Shown here: piece after piece, positions 15,346 to 23,522 of the stretch
Position numbering within the stretch: position 1 is the first letter of the stretch
Layout: each line of letters begins with the position of its first letter
NCBI RefSeq assembly: GCF_020181035.1
Contig: NZ_JAIQYY010000005.1
Location: forward strand, 240,791-294,416
Length of the DNA stretch: 53,626 bases
Origin: Streptomyces sp. CoH27
GTDB taxonomy: Bacteria; Actinomycetota; Actinomycetes; Streptomycetales; Streptomycetaceae
Direction of reading: 5' to 3'
The notes under the pieces: generated by a model
What the model was told of the DNA's origin: nothing
The model's database searches: none
What the model saw: the letters and a program-made list of their open reading frames with translations, nothing else
Made by a program: the position numbers and the translations under genes

Positions 15346-16551
15346 TCAGCTCCCGTGCCTCGGCCCCGGCAGCAGGCTCACCGCGCCCGCCGGAGTGCGG
15401 CGGCTCTGGATCGGTACGCCGCTGTCCGGGTGCAGGAGGGCCGGTACGTGGCCCACCGGGCCCGGGGCGGGCAGGCCCGTGGGGGCGCCGGGTACGGGGA
15501 CCGAGGGTTCCGGCTCACCCGGTTTGTCGCCCTGCGGCCGGCGGGCGCGGTAGGCGGCCCGGTAGGCGGCGGGGGACGAGCCGAGCTGGCGGCGGAAGTG
15601 GCCGCGCAGGGCCACCGGCGAGCGGAAGCCGCAGCGGCCCGCCACCTCGTCCACGCTGTAGTCCGACGTCTCCAGGAGGCGCTGTGCCTGCAGGACGCGC
15701 TGGGTGATCAGCCACTGCAGGGGTGCGCTGCCCGTGAGCGAGCGGAACCGGCGGTCGAACGTACGGCGGCTCATGTAGGCGCGTGCCGCCAGCGTCTCCA
15801 CGTCGAACTGCTCGTGGAGGTGTTCCAGCGCCCAGGCGACGACCTCGGCGAGCGGGTCGGCGCCGATCTCCTCCGGTAAAGACCGATCGAGGTAGCGCTC
15901 CTGGCCGCCCGAACGGCGCGGCGGGACCACCAGGCGCCGGGCGAGCGCGCCGGCCGCCTCGTTGCCGTGGTCCGTCCGCACGATGTGGAGACAGAGATCG
16001 ATTCCGGCCGCCGTACCCGCTGAGGTGAGCACGTCGCCGTCGTCCACGAACAGTTCCCGTGGATCGACGTGCACCGACGGATAGCGCTTGGCCAGCGTCG
16101 GCGCGTACATCCAGTGGGTGGTCGCCGGGCGGCCGTCCAGCAGGCCCGCCGCCGCGAGGACGAAGGCGCCGGTGCACAGCCCTACGATGCGGGCCCCCTC
16201 CTCGTGCGCCCGGCGGAGTGCGTCGAGCGCCTCCTCCGGTGGCGGCGAGGTGATCGACCGCCAGGCCGGTACGACGACCGTCCCGGCGCGGGAGATCGCC
16301 TCCAGCCCATGCGGTGCGGTGAGTTCCAGGCCCCCTGTGGTCCGCAGCGGGCCCTCCTCGCCGGCGCACACCAGCAGTCGGTAGCGCGGCACGCCGGCGT
16401 CCTGGCGGTCGATTCCGAACACCGACAGCGGAATGGAACTCTCGAAGATGGGGCCGCCGCTGAACAGCAGCACCGCGACGATCTCCTTGCGGCGGCGCCC
16501 GGAGAGTTTCCGGGCCGCGGCTTCCGGCGCGGCAGTGGAGTCGTGGCTCAT
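15346..16551 (-). CDS. adpA: AdpA (BldH), master regulator of development
   Basis: This 401-residue AraC-family activator has an N-terminal DJ-1/ThiJ-like dimerisation domain (about 20-200; IVAVLLFSGGPIFE, GLCTGAFVLAAAG) and a C-terminal double-HTH (about 245-345). The second helices include AARAYMSRRTFDRRF and VAGRCGFRSPVALRGHF. A Pro-rich tail of about 60 residues ends the protein. The single TTA codon (15877-15879, L225 in DRSLPEE, between the two domains) makes translation depend on the bldA tRNA, the conserved feature of this gene. ATG 16551 has an AGGGGGG ribosome binding site upstream. AdpA controls hundreds of genes for aerial growth and secondary metabolism. The long upstream region contains a consensus AdpA site, suggesting autoregulation. 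Confidence 0.97.
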   Translation of the reverse strand: MSHDSTAAPEAAARKLSGRRRKEIVAVLLFSGGPIFESSIPLSVFGIDRQDAGVPRYRLLVCAGEEGPLRTTGGLELTAPHGLEAISRAGTVVVPAWRSITSPPPEEALDALRRAHEEGARIVGLCTGAFVLAAAGLLDGRPATTHWMYAPTLAKRYPSVHVDPRELFVDDGDVLTSAGTAAGIDLCLHIVRTDHGNEAAGALARRLVVPPRRSGGQERYLDRSLPEEIGADPLAEVVAWALEHLHEQFDVETLAARAYMSRRTFDRRFRSLTGSAPLQWLITQRVLQAQRLLETSDYSVDEVAGRCGFRSPVALRGHFRRQLGSSPAAYRAAYRARRPQGDKPGEPEPSVPVPGAPTGLPAPGPVGHVPALLHPDSGVPIQSRRTPAGAVSLLPGPRHGS

Positions 16552-16682
16552 ACTGCTAAGCCCCCCTCGGTGGTCGCGGCTCCTCGGTTGTGTCGCTCCT
16601 GCACGTTTCCCCTCGGTCCTGCACGAGTCCCCCGCCGTAAAGACAGTCAAGATCGAATCTACTGGCTACCGCGGTCTCACGG

Positions 16683-16692
16683 TGGCCGGTTC
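16683..16692 (+). promoter_or_regulatory. AdpA-binding consensus upstream of adpA
   Basis: TGGCCGGTTC fits the AdpA consensus TGGCSNGWWY at every position (consensus from memory). It lies about 132 bp upstream of the adpA ATG, where autoregulation is known in Streptomyces. Ten-base degenerate sites are frequent, so this alone is moderate evidence. Confidence 0.4.
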
Positions 16693-17069
16693 GACACGCC
16701 GGACATTGTCGACATGACAACTTGGCGTGAAGCATTCGATCACGAAGCGTTGCACTCGCGAGGGGTGTAGGGAAGTACGCCTTGTGGCAGTGGCCGAACC
16801 GCGTAGGGTGCGCAGCCGCTCGTGGACCCTTTCCGTGCAGGTCAAACGGGGGTTGGGGGGTGCCCGGGACCCCCCTGGGGTGGCATCGAGAAGTTGGCCG
16901 AAAAGAGACGTTCGGGGGTACGGAAACAGGTCAGTCGACCGGTGTCTGTCCCCGGGTGTGAGGCCTGCCGCTTTGCGCACCGAAGCGTTCTGCCCGCCGG
17001 CGGCGAGGTGCCGGCCCTGGCTCGCCCGGTTCAACGCCTGTCCGGCCGGACGGTCACCGTTCGCTCACC

Positions 17070-17101
17070 ATCCGTATGGATACGGATCCTGTCCGTACGG
17101 A
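17070..17101. repeat. palindrome cluster ATCCGTAT/TCCGTACGGA
   Basis: ATCCGTAT (17070-17077), two bases, then ATACGGAT (17080-17087) is a perfect inverted repeat. It is followed five bases later by the 10 bp perfect palindrome TCCGTACGGA (17092-17101). The units share TCCGTA, so they look like two operators for one regulator, about 270-300 bp before the USP gene and about 520 bp before adpA. Confidence 0.6.
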
Positions 17102-17369
17102 TGTGGAGCCTGTGCAAACCGCCTGTACGGGCCAGCAACCATTGCGTTACGGGCGCCGCTCGTGCATGCTCCGGTGAACCCCTACGGACGTCGGGGGGCC
17201 GCTTACGGAGCGTGCGCGGGATCTGGGCTCAGGAGGCGTGCCGCCGTACCCTTGGGGGTATGGGGTTGGGAAGATGTTTCCCGGACACGGCTCTGGGAAC
17301 GGCTCCACCGCACACTTCCGTCGCACACTGTCGTCCCCACCCATAAAGGATCACAACGCCGAGACAGCC

Positions 17370-17897
17370 ATGGCCGGTCACGAATTCTTCGAACCAGCGG
17401 ACCGCAAGCGGCCGGTCGCCGACCCCACGGCGGCCGATCCCCAGGCGGCGGCAGAGCCACGTCCATCCTGCGACCCCGCGTTCCGGCACGGAGTCGTCGT
17501 CGGCTTCGACGGCTCCACCTCCAGTGAGCGCGCCCTCGCCTACGCCATCGGGATGGCCCATCGCTCCCACTCCGGCCTGATCATCGTCCATGTCGCCAAC
17601 CGGCTGCCGTCCACCGTGTGGGCCGGCTGCGAGCCGCCCGTCTTCGTCGACGTGCCGGACCACCGCACGGAGGTCCTCGGGCTGGAGCTGGCCTGTGCGG
17701 ACTATCTGGCCGAGGTGCCCTGGATCCTGGTCGAGCGGGGCGGGGACATCTGCCACGAACTCGAAGAGGTGGGGCGGGAGTACGAGGCGGACGCGATCGT
17801 CGTCGGCTCCACGCAGGGCATCGTCGGCCGGATCTTCGGCTCCGTCGCCGGCCGCCTCGCCAAGCGGGCGCAGCGGCCCGTGATCGTCATTCCGTGA
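17370..17897 (+). CDS. universal stress protein (UspA family)
   Basis: This is a 175-residue single-domain USP. After a variable N-terminal tail of about 43 residues, the core begins with VVVGFDGSTSSERALAYA, whose Asp binds ATP. The ATP-binding motif GSTQGIVGRIFGSVAGRLA (G-x2-G-x9-G-S type) is near the C-terminus and ends in RPVIVIP, so it is an ATP-binding type. ATG 17370 (MAGHEFFEP) is the best start visible, though its ribosome binding site is weak; an upstream in-frame ATG at 17274 would add 32 unlikely residues. It stands alone with a long upstream region rich in palindromes and probably responds to stress or stasis. Confidence 0.85.
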   Translation: MAGHEFFEPADRKRPVADPTAADPQAAAEPRPSCDPAFRHGVVVGFDGSTSSERALAYAIGMAHRSHSGLIIVHVANRLPSTVWAGCEPPVFVDVPDHRTEVLGLELACADYLAEVPWILVERGGDICHELEEVGREYEADAIVVGSTQGIVGRIFGSVAGRLAKRAQRPVIVIP

Positions 17898-18027
17898 CGG
17901 TCGTCCCCTGAGCTCCTCAACTCCCTTGGTGCAGCGCGAAACTACTCGCGCGTAGAGGTGGTTTGTGCCCTTGTGAAGGGCATATATCGGTCACCCGCGC
18001 AACAGCACAGCATGAAGGGAGCCCGCC

Positions 18028-18570
18028 GTGGACAACGGAAGTACTACGGTGGTCGGCCGACTCGCCCTGGGAATCACCCTGTTGGCGTTCGGCCTCGGTA
18101 CGACAGGCGTGATCCACGGTGTGGCCGCGTCCGACGCCGTGTCAGTGGCCCACTACGTGGGCGGAGTTGCTCTGTTCCTGGTCGGCCTGCTGGCCTTCCG
18201 CGGCGGCGACGGCGTTTCCGGCACGGGCTTCGCGGCCCTCGGCGCGCTGTGGTTCACCTGGGCGGTCGGCGGTCATTCCTCCGCCAACGCGGCCGGACTC
18301 TTCCTGCTCCTCTTCGCCCTGGTGGCGCTCACCCTGACCCTCGCCGGCGGGGACAGCCTCGGCCAGGTCATGCACGGGCTGCTGTTCCTGGCGATGCTGG
18401 TGCTGGCTGTCGCGGCCTTCGCCGACAGTTCGTCTCTGGCCAAGGTGGGCGGCTGGGTCGCCGCTGTGTCCGGTGCGGTGGCCTGGTACGCGGCCACGGC
18501 AGCGCTGGCTCACTGGCCGACGGCGCTTCCGGGCCGTGCTGCTGGCCGGGGGGTGACGGCCGCCGGCTGA
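18028..18570 (+). CDS. GPR1/FUN34/YaaH-type six-helix membrane protein
   Basis: This 180-residue integral membrane protein has about six hydrophobic segments and no signal peptide. It begins STTVVGRLALGITLLAFGLG and ends with HWPTALPGRAAGRG, as in Streptomyces proteins annotated as GPR1/FUN34/YaaH transporters (acetate or succinate uptake in other organisms). The typical NPAPLGL motif of SatP-like acetate channels is absent, so substrate and function are uncertain. The GTG start at 18028 has GAAGGGA just upstream. A strong terminator follows. Confidence 0.75.
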   Translation: MDNGSTTVVGRLALGITLLAFGLGTTGVIHGVAASDAVSVAHYVGGVALFLVGLLAFRGGDGVSGTGFAALGALWFTWAVGGHSSANAAGLFLLLFALVALTLTLAGGDSLGQVMHGLLFLAMLVLAVAAFADSSSLAKVGGWVAAVSGAVAWYAATAALAHWPTALPGRAAGRGVTAAG

Positions 18571-18588
18571 TCCGAGCAGCACTGAAGG

Positions 18589-18620
18589 GACCCCCACGTG
18601 AAGGTGGCCACGTGGGGGTC
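18589..18620 (+). terminator. rho-independent terminator
   Basis: GACCCCCACGTG (18589-18600) and its perfect complement (18609-18620) form a 12 bp stem with an 8 nt loop, followed by TGTTCTTT. It ends the upstream membrane-protein transcript and also lies in the convergent gap with glmS. Confidence 0.9.
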
Positions 18621-18712
18621 TGTTCTTTGCGCCTGAGCCGGCGCCGCTCTCGCGGACGTGGTTGCTCGCCGCGGGGGTTGCTCAATTATCGCTTCGGCGG
18701 TCGGTGGATTTC

Positions 18713-20530
18713 CTACTCCACCGTTACCGACTTGGCGAGGTTGCGGGGCTTGTCAATGTCCCGGCCCAGGGCCTTCGCCGTGTGGTACGCCAGGAGCTGG
18801 AGCGGGATGCCCATGAGGATCGGGTCCAGTTCGTCCTCGTTCTTCGGGACGACGATCGTCTGGTCCGCCTTCTCCTGGTGCTGGTGGGCCACCGCGAGGA
18901 TCTTGCCGCTGCGGGCCTTGATCTCCTCCAGGGCGGCGCGGTTCTTCTCCAGCAGGTCGTCGTCGGGGACGATCGCGACCGTCGGCAGGGCCGGCTCGAT
19001 GAGGGCCAGCGGGCCGTGCTTCAGCTCGGAGGCGGGGTAGGCCTCGGCGTGGATGTAGGAGACCTCCTTGAGCTTCAGGGAAGCCTCGCGGGCCACGGGG
19101 TAGCCCCGGACACGGCCGATGAAGAGCATCGAGCGGGCGTCGGCGTACAGCTCGGCCAGCTCCTTGATCTGCTCCTCCTGCTTGAGGATCTCGGTGATCT
19201 GGTCCGGCAGCTTGCGCAGGCCCTCGATGATCCGCTTGCCGTCGCGGACCGAGAGGTCACGGGTGCGGCCCAGGTGCAGGGCGAGGAGGGCGAAGGCCAC
19301 CGTCATGTTGGTGAAGCACTTGGTGGAGACCACGCAGACCTCGGGGCCCGCGTGGACGTAGATCCCGGCGTCCGCCTCGCGGGCGATCGCCGAGCCGACC
19401 ACGTTGACGACGCCGAAGACCCGGGCGCCCTTGCGCTTCAGCTCCTGGACGGCGGCAAGGACGTCGTACGTCTCACCGGACTGGGAGACGGCGACGTACA
19501 GGGTGTCGGGGTCCACGACCGCGTTGCGGTAGCGGAACTCGGAGGCCGGCTCGGCGTCCGCGGGGATACGGGCCAGCTCCTCGATCATCTGGGCGCCGAT
19601 CATGCCCGCGTGGTACGAGGTGCCGCAGCCGAGGATCTTCACGCGGCGGATCTGCCGGGCCTCGCGGGCGTCCAGGTTGAGGCCGCCGAGGTGCACGGTG
19701 GAGAAGCGGTCGTCGATGCGGCCGCGCAGCACGCGGTCCACGGCGTCGGCCTGCTCGAAGATCTCCTTGTGCATGTAGGTGTCGTGGCCGCCCATGTCGT
19801 ACGACTCGGCCTCCCACTCCACCGTCGTGGGCTCGGCGGTGGTGCGCGTGCCCTCGGTGGTGTAGGTGCGGAAGTCGTCGGCCTTGAGCGTGGCCATCTC
19901 GCCGTCGTCCAGCGTCACTATCTGGCGGGTGTGCATGACCAGGGCGGCGATGTCGGAGGCGACGAACATCTCCTTCTCGCCGATGCCGAGGACGACCGGG
20001 GAGCCGTTGCGGGCCACCACGATGCGGTCGGGGAAGTCGGCGTGCACGACGGCGATGCCGTAGGTGCCCTCGATCACGCGGACCGCCTGGCGGACCTTGT
20101 CCTCCAGCTTCTCGGCCGTGGAGCGGGCGATCAGGTGGGTGAGGACCTCGGTGTCGGTCTCGGAGAGAAACTCGACGCCGTCCGCCTCCAGCTTGCGGCG
20201 CAGGTCGGCGGCGTTGTCGATGATGCCGTTGTGCACGACTGCGACCTTGTTGTCGGCCGACATGTGCGGGTGGGCGTTGACGTCGGAGGGGGCGCCGTGG
20301 GTGGCCCAGCGGGTGTGGGCGATGCCGGTGGTGCCCTTGAAGCGCGCCGGGACCTTGGCCTCCAGGTCGCGTACCCGGCCCTTGGCCTTGACCATCTTCA
20401 GACCGGGCGTCTTCGGGGAGCTGACGACGATGCCCGCGGAGTCGTAGCCGCGGTACTCCAGCCGCTGCAGGCCTTCGAGCAGCAGCGGGGCTACGTCACG
20501 CTTCCCGATGTATCCGACAATTCCGCACAT
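18713..20530 (-). CDS. glmS: glutamine-fructose-6-phosphate transaminase GlmS
   Basis: This 605-residue amidotransferase makes glucosamine-6-phosphate for peptidoglycan. The N-terminal nucleophile is C2 (MCGIVGYIG), and the glutaminase part contains GIAHTRWATHG and VVHNGIIDN (residues up to about 220). Two SIS domains follow, the first with ILGCGTSYHAGM and SQSGETYDVLAA and the second with SLKLKEVSYIHAEAYPASEL. The protein ends KPRNLAKSVTVE with the canonical isomerase C-terminus. From memory this is the second glmS (glmS2) of Streptomyces. It is transcribed after the small gene at 20557, 26 bp apart. It sits near a hexosaminidase and chitinase, so GlcNAc supply and synthesis lie close together. 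Confidence 0.96.
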   Translation of the reverse strand: MCGIVGYIGKRDVAPLLLEGLQRLEYRGYDSAGIVVSSPKTPGLKMVKAKGRVRDLEAKVPARFKGTTGIAHTRWATHGAPSDVNAHPHMSADNKVAVVHNGIIDNAADLRRKLEADGVEFLSETDTEVLTHLIARSTAEKLEDKVRQAVRVIEGTYGIAVVHADFPDRIVVARNGSPVVLGIGEKEMFVASDIAALVMHTRQIVTLDDGEMATLKADDFRTYTTEGTRTTAEPTTVEWEAESYDMGGHDTYMHKEIFEQADAVDRVLRGRIDDRFSTVHLGGLNLDAREARQIRRVKILGCGTSYHAGMIGAQMIEELARIPADAEPASEFRYRNAVVDPDTLYVAVSQSGETYDVLAAVQELKRKGARVFGVVNVVGSAIAREADAGIYVHAGPEVCVVSTKCFTNMTVAFALLALHLGRTRDLSVRDGKRIIEGLRKLPDQITEILKQEEQIKELAELYADARSMLFIGRVRGYPVAREASLKLKEVSYIHAEAYPASELKHGPLALIEPALPTVAIVPDDDLLEKNRAALEEIKARSGKILAVAHQHQEKADQTIVVPKNEDELDPILMGIPLQLLAYHTAKALGRDIDKPRNLAKSVTVE

Positions 20531-20556
20531 ATACAGGTATCCCTCAGCCTGGCATC

Positions 20557-20814
20557 TCAGCCGTAGACCATGCGGCGCAGCTGCCTGAGCGTCAGCTCCG
20601 GCGGCGCCACCGCCCGGTATCTCAGGTCCGCCTCGATCCGTTCGAAGATCTCCGCGTTGACCAGGCCCTGGACCTGGAGTTCGCGGTGGCGGCGACGGAC
20701 GAAGTCCTGGGTCGTCTCGTCGAAGTAGGCGAGCACGTCCTGGATCACCCGCAGCGCCTCGCCCCGGTTCAGGGGCGTGGATCGCGTCAGATGATCAACA
20801 AGTTCGTCGTGCAC
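20557..20814 (-). CDS. small conserved protein upstream of glmS
   Basis: This 85-residue soluble, helical, charged protein starts VHDELVDHLTRSTPLNRGEA and continues with LRVIQDVLAYFDETTQDFVR and LRQLRRMVYG. The GTG at 20814 has AGGA about eight bases before it. It is 26 bp upstream of glmS on the same strand and so probably co-transcribed. I do not recognise a family. It could be a glmS accessory or regulator, but nothing in the sequence proves it. Confidence 0.75.
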   Translation of the reverse strand: MHDELVDHLTRSTPLNRGEALRVIQDVLAYFDETTQDFVRRRHRELQVQGLVNAEIFERIEADLRYRAVAPPELTLRQLRRMVYG

Positions 20815-20964
20815 CCGTAGATCCTGAGCCACCGGCGCCGGTTTCGCAAGAAACGTGCCCGATTTCGGGCAGGCCCCTGTCAGCGGGGCTGTTGGATCTC
20901 TGTTCGCAAGCCGTCCATGCTGTGTCCTGCGTCTCGTTGCCCGGACCCACGAGTTTCGGACGCC

Positions 20965-22545
20965 ATGGACATTCCTCGTATGGGAGTACCGGACCAGCTC
21001 GCCGAGCGCATGAGCATGGCCGAACAGCACGAGTACCTGCGCGCGAGATTCTCGCGGCGCAACCTGATCAGAGGCGGCGCCGTCACGCTGGGCGCCGTCA
21101 CGGGCGGCGCGTTCGTGACGGGCGCCACCGCCCAGGCCGCCGTACCCACGCAGCGGACCGCCCCGGCCACCGAGCGGGTCGACGGCGCCCTCGTCGCCCC
21201 CTTCGGCCGTCACCTCGCCTACGGCAACGACCCGCGCACCGAGATGACCGTCTCCTGGCAGGTGCCGGTCGCCGTGCGGAAGCCGTTCATCCGCATCGGC
21301 GCCCACCCCTGTGACCTCTCCCGCAAGATCGAGGCCGAGGTCCGCGCCCTCTACACCCCGGCCGGCGTCGGCGCGAGCGGCGACCACACGCAGTACTACC
21401 TGCACGCCAAGCTCACCCACCTGCGCCCCGGCAAGACCTACTACTACGGCGTCGGCCACGAGGGCTTCGACCCGGCCGAGCCGCACCTGCTGGGCACCCT
21501 GGGCACCTTCACCACCGCCCCCGCCCACAAGGCGCCCTTCACCTTCACGGCCTTCGGCGACGAGGGTGTGGGCTACCACGGCCTGGCCAACAACGCCCTG
21601 ATCCTCGGCCAGAACCCGGCCTTCCACCTGCACGCGGGTGACATCGCCTACGGCGACCCGGCCGGCCAGGGCAAGTCCACCGACACCGGCTTCGACTCGC
21701 GCACCTGGGACCAGTTCCTGTACCAGACCGAGTCGGTCGCCAAGCAGGTCCCGTGGATGGTCTCGTACGGCAACCACGACATGGAGGCCTGGTACTCGCC
21801 CAACGGCTACGGCGGCGAAGAGGCCCGCTGGACCCTGCCGGACAACGGCCCGGACGCGAAGAACCTGCCCGGCGTCTACTCCTTCGTCCACGGCAACACG
21901 GCGATCATCTCGCTGGACCCCAACGACGTCTCCTTCGAGATCCCGGCGAACCTGGGCATCTCCGGCGGAACCCAGACGAAGTGGTTCGAGAGCCAGCTGA
22001 AGCGGTTCCGGGCCCGGGACGACATCGACTTCGTCGTCGTGTTCTTCCACCACTGCGCGTACTGCACGTCCACGGCGCACGCCTCGGAGGGGGGCGTGCG
22101 CCAGGAGTGGGTGCCGCTGTTCGAGAAGTACCAGGTGGACCTGGTCATCAACGGCCACAACCACCAGTACGAGCGCACCGACGTCATCAAGGGCGACAAG
22201 GTCACCAAGAAGCTCCCGATCGGCGGCACCGCCTACCCCGAGACCGAGGGCGTGGTCTACGTCACCGCCGGTGCCGCGGGCCGCAGCCTGTACGCGTTCA
22301 GCGCCCCGGACTCCTACGAGGGCCACGAGCACGAGGTCGACTCCGTCGCGTCCTTCATCAACACCAAGGACGGCAAGGTCAACGAGACCGTCACCTGGTC
22401 CCGGGTGCGCTACCTCAACTACTCCTTCCTGCGCGTCGACGTCTGCCCCGCGCCGAAGGGCCGCCAGACCACGCTGAAGGTGTCGGGCATCGCCGAGACC
22501 GGCGACCGCATCGACCACTTCACGGTGTCCCGCACCGCGAAGTAG
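20965..22545 (+). CDS. Tat-exported purple acid phosphatase-like metallophosphoesterase
   Basis: This 526-residue protein is secreted by the Tat route: RR at 31-32 in FSRRNLIRGG, with a hydrophobic segment and TAQA cleavage near 58. An N-terminal fibronectin-like or PAP N-domain follows (PRTEMTVSWQVPVAVRKPFI and TYYYGVGHEG). The phosphoesterase core (about 195-425) has the metal ligands in HAGDIAYGD, YGNHDME, FFHHCAYC and NGHNHQYER. It probably hydrolyses phosphate esters outside the cell. ATG 20965 was chosen as the first start giving a complete Tat signal; later in-frame ATGs also fit. A hairpin overlapping the neighbour's stop ends it. Confidence 0.88.
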   Translation: MDIPRMGVPDQLAERMSMAEQHEYLRARFSRRNLIRGGAVTLGAVTGGAFVTGATAQAAVPTQRTAPATERVDGALVAPFGRHLAYGNDPRTEMTVSWQVPVAVRKPFIRIGAHPCDLSRKIEAEVRALYTPAGVGASGDHTQYYLHAKLTHLRPGKTYYYGVGHEGFDPAEPHLLGTLGTFTTAPAHKAPFTFTAFGDEGVGYHGLANNALILGQNPAFHLHAGDIAYGDPAGQGKSTDTGFDSRTWDQFLYQTESVAKQVPWMVSYGNHDMEAWYSPNGYGGEEARWTLPDNGPDAKNLPGVYSFVHGNTAIISLDPNDVSFEIPANLGISGGTQTKWFESQLKRFRARDDIDFVVVFFHHCAYCTSTAHASEGGVRQEWVPLFEKYQVDLVINGHNHQYERTDVIKGDKVTKKLPIGGTAYPETEGVVYVTAGAAGRSLYAFSAPDSYEGHEHEVDSVASFINTKDGKVNETVTWSRVRYLNYSFLRVDVCPAPKGRQTTLKVSGIAETGDRIDHFTVSRTAK

Positions 22546-22562
22546 CTCCCCCGGCCCACGTG

Positions 22563-22592
22563 GGCGGTCCTCACAGGCGCTTGAGGACCGCC
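22563..22592. terminator. hairpin terminator, overlaps the convergent gene end
   Basis: GGCGGTCCTCA (22563-22573) and its exact complement (22582-22592) form an 11 bp stem with an 8 nt loop. It is 17 bp after the phosphatase stop and embeds the stop codon of the convergent DUF4429 gene. Confidence 0.7.
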
Positions 22593-23443
22593 TGCTTGGC
22601 CAGCGTGAACTCCTCGTCCGTCAGCACCCCGTCCCGGTGCAGTTCGCCCAGCTCGCGCAGCCGGCGCAGCAGCGTGTCGTGGTCGTCCCCGGCAGGCGCC
22701 TTGTCGAGCACCGGCGGGTCCTGCGGCGCGTCCGCCTCCGGCGCGGCGGGGTGCGGCAACCGGGCCTGGACGGCCGCCGCGACCAGGGCCATCAGCGGGT
22801 CCTTCTTGAAGCCCCACAACTCGACGGCGTTCGGGTCGTACTTGGGCGGTGCCGTGACCGGGGCGCCGCGCACCAGGAAGCGCAGGTGCCCGTTCTCCAG
22901 CCCGGCCGCCGGCTGCCAGTCCACGCCGGTGATCTCCGTGACGGGTATGGCGCGGGGCCCGGCGGCGGCCTTGGCGTCCTCCGTCTTCCAGTTCCACTCC
23001 AGCCGGACCCGCTCCCCGTCGAAGCTCGCCGTGCCGTCCCCGGCGGAGGCGGCCACCGGAAGCGCCGGACCGGGCAGCAGGAAGGCGTCGACCGGGTCCG
23101 GCGGGATCCCGTCCAGCAGCAGCGCCTGGCGCACCTCGTCCGCGACGTACTCGGCGACGCCGTACCGGTCGGACTGCACCGGAAGCTGATACGGGTCGTC
23201 CCCCTCCGCGAGCCGCCCGGCCGTGGCCTGCGTCAGGGGGTCGGCGCCGTCGCGCAGCCGCAGCCTCAGCCGCCCGGACTTGCGCCCCTGCTCGAAGGAG
23301 ACACCGGCCAACGCCCTCAGCGGGACGAGGAGTTCGCCCAGCTCCCGGCGGAACAGGCTCACGTTCTTGTCCCGGCCCGGGGTGAGCCGCAGGGCCTCGC
23401 CGTCGAAGGCCCAGGTGCCGTCCTTCTGGATGATTTCCGCCAT
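22571..23443 (-). CDS. DUF4429 protein with C-terminal SHOCT-like motif
   Basis: This 290-residue cytoplasmic protein has two DUF4429-like repeats, beginning at MAEIIQKDGTWAFDGEALRL (residues 1-20) and again around GDGTASFDGERVRLEW. A Pro/Ala linker follows, then a SHOCT-type C-terminal segment, RELGELHRDGVLTDEEFTLA, ending KQAVLKRL. SHOCT segments of this kind occur at the ends of many bacterial proteins and may mediate oligomerisation. The function is unknown. The start at 23443 opens the first repeat. It is divergent from the hexosaminidase gene, and the dre-like site at 23474-23489 lies between them. Confidence 0.85.
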   Translation of the reverse strand: MAEIIQKDGTWAFDGEALRLTPGRDKNVSLFRRELGELLVPLRALAGVSFEQGRKSGRLRLRLRDGADPLTQATAGRLAEGDDPYQLPVQSDRYGVAEYVADEVRQALLLDGIPPDPVDAFLLPGPALPVAASAGDGTASFDGERVRLEWNWKTEDAKAAAGPRAIPVTEITGVDWQPAAGLENGHLRFLVRGAPVTAPPKYDPNAVELWGFKKDPLMALVAAAVQARLPHPAAPEADAPQDPPVLDKAPAGDDHDTLLRRLRELGELHRDGVLTDEEFTLAKQAVLKRL

Positions 23444-23473
23444 GGGGGGATTGTTTCACCGGATCTGCGGGAC

Positions 23474-23489
23474 AGTGGTCTCGACCAGA
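23474..23489 (+). promoter_or_regulatory. DasR-responsive element (dre) before hexosaminidase
   Basis: AGTGGTCTCGACCAGA matches 13 of 16 positions of the dre consensus (from memory) and keeps the full GGTCTCGACC core of the chitinase site. It ends 33 bp before the hexosaminidase GTG, an ideal place for repression by DasR. Confidence 0.75.
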
Positions 23490-23522
23490 TCTGACGGTCG
23501 ATCACATCCGAAGGGAGCGCTT

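Larger units (their letters stand above)
16552..17369. other. 818 bp adpA upstream region and USP promoter region
   Basis: There is no credible gene in this divergent region: ORFs here lack Streptomyces codon bias and family features. It holds a consensus AdpA site (16683-16692) and a near-consensus copy TGGCGTGAAG (16723-16732). It also holds a GC hairpin, GGGGGGT with its complement ACCCCCC (16855-16875), and a palindrome cluster at 17070-17101 with several further TACGG motifs. The length fits the unusually long adpA leader known in Streptomyces. Confidence 0.6.

Noticed and set aside
16900..17237. Long plus-strand ORFs reading through the adpA upstream region
   Set aside because: They lack a G/C third-position pattern and any recognisable domain, and cover the palindrome cluster.
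18018..18036. A further DnaA box near the membrane-protein start
   Set aside because: Only 8 of 9 bases match and it coincides with the coding start GTGGACAAC.
20531..20964. Possible dre site near glmS, expected for an amino-sugar gene
   Set aside because: No TGGTCT-GACCA palindrome is present between the small gene and the phosphatase gene.
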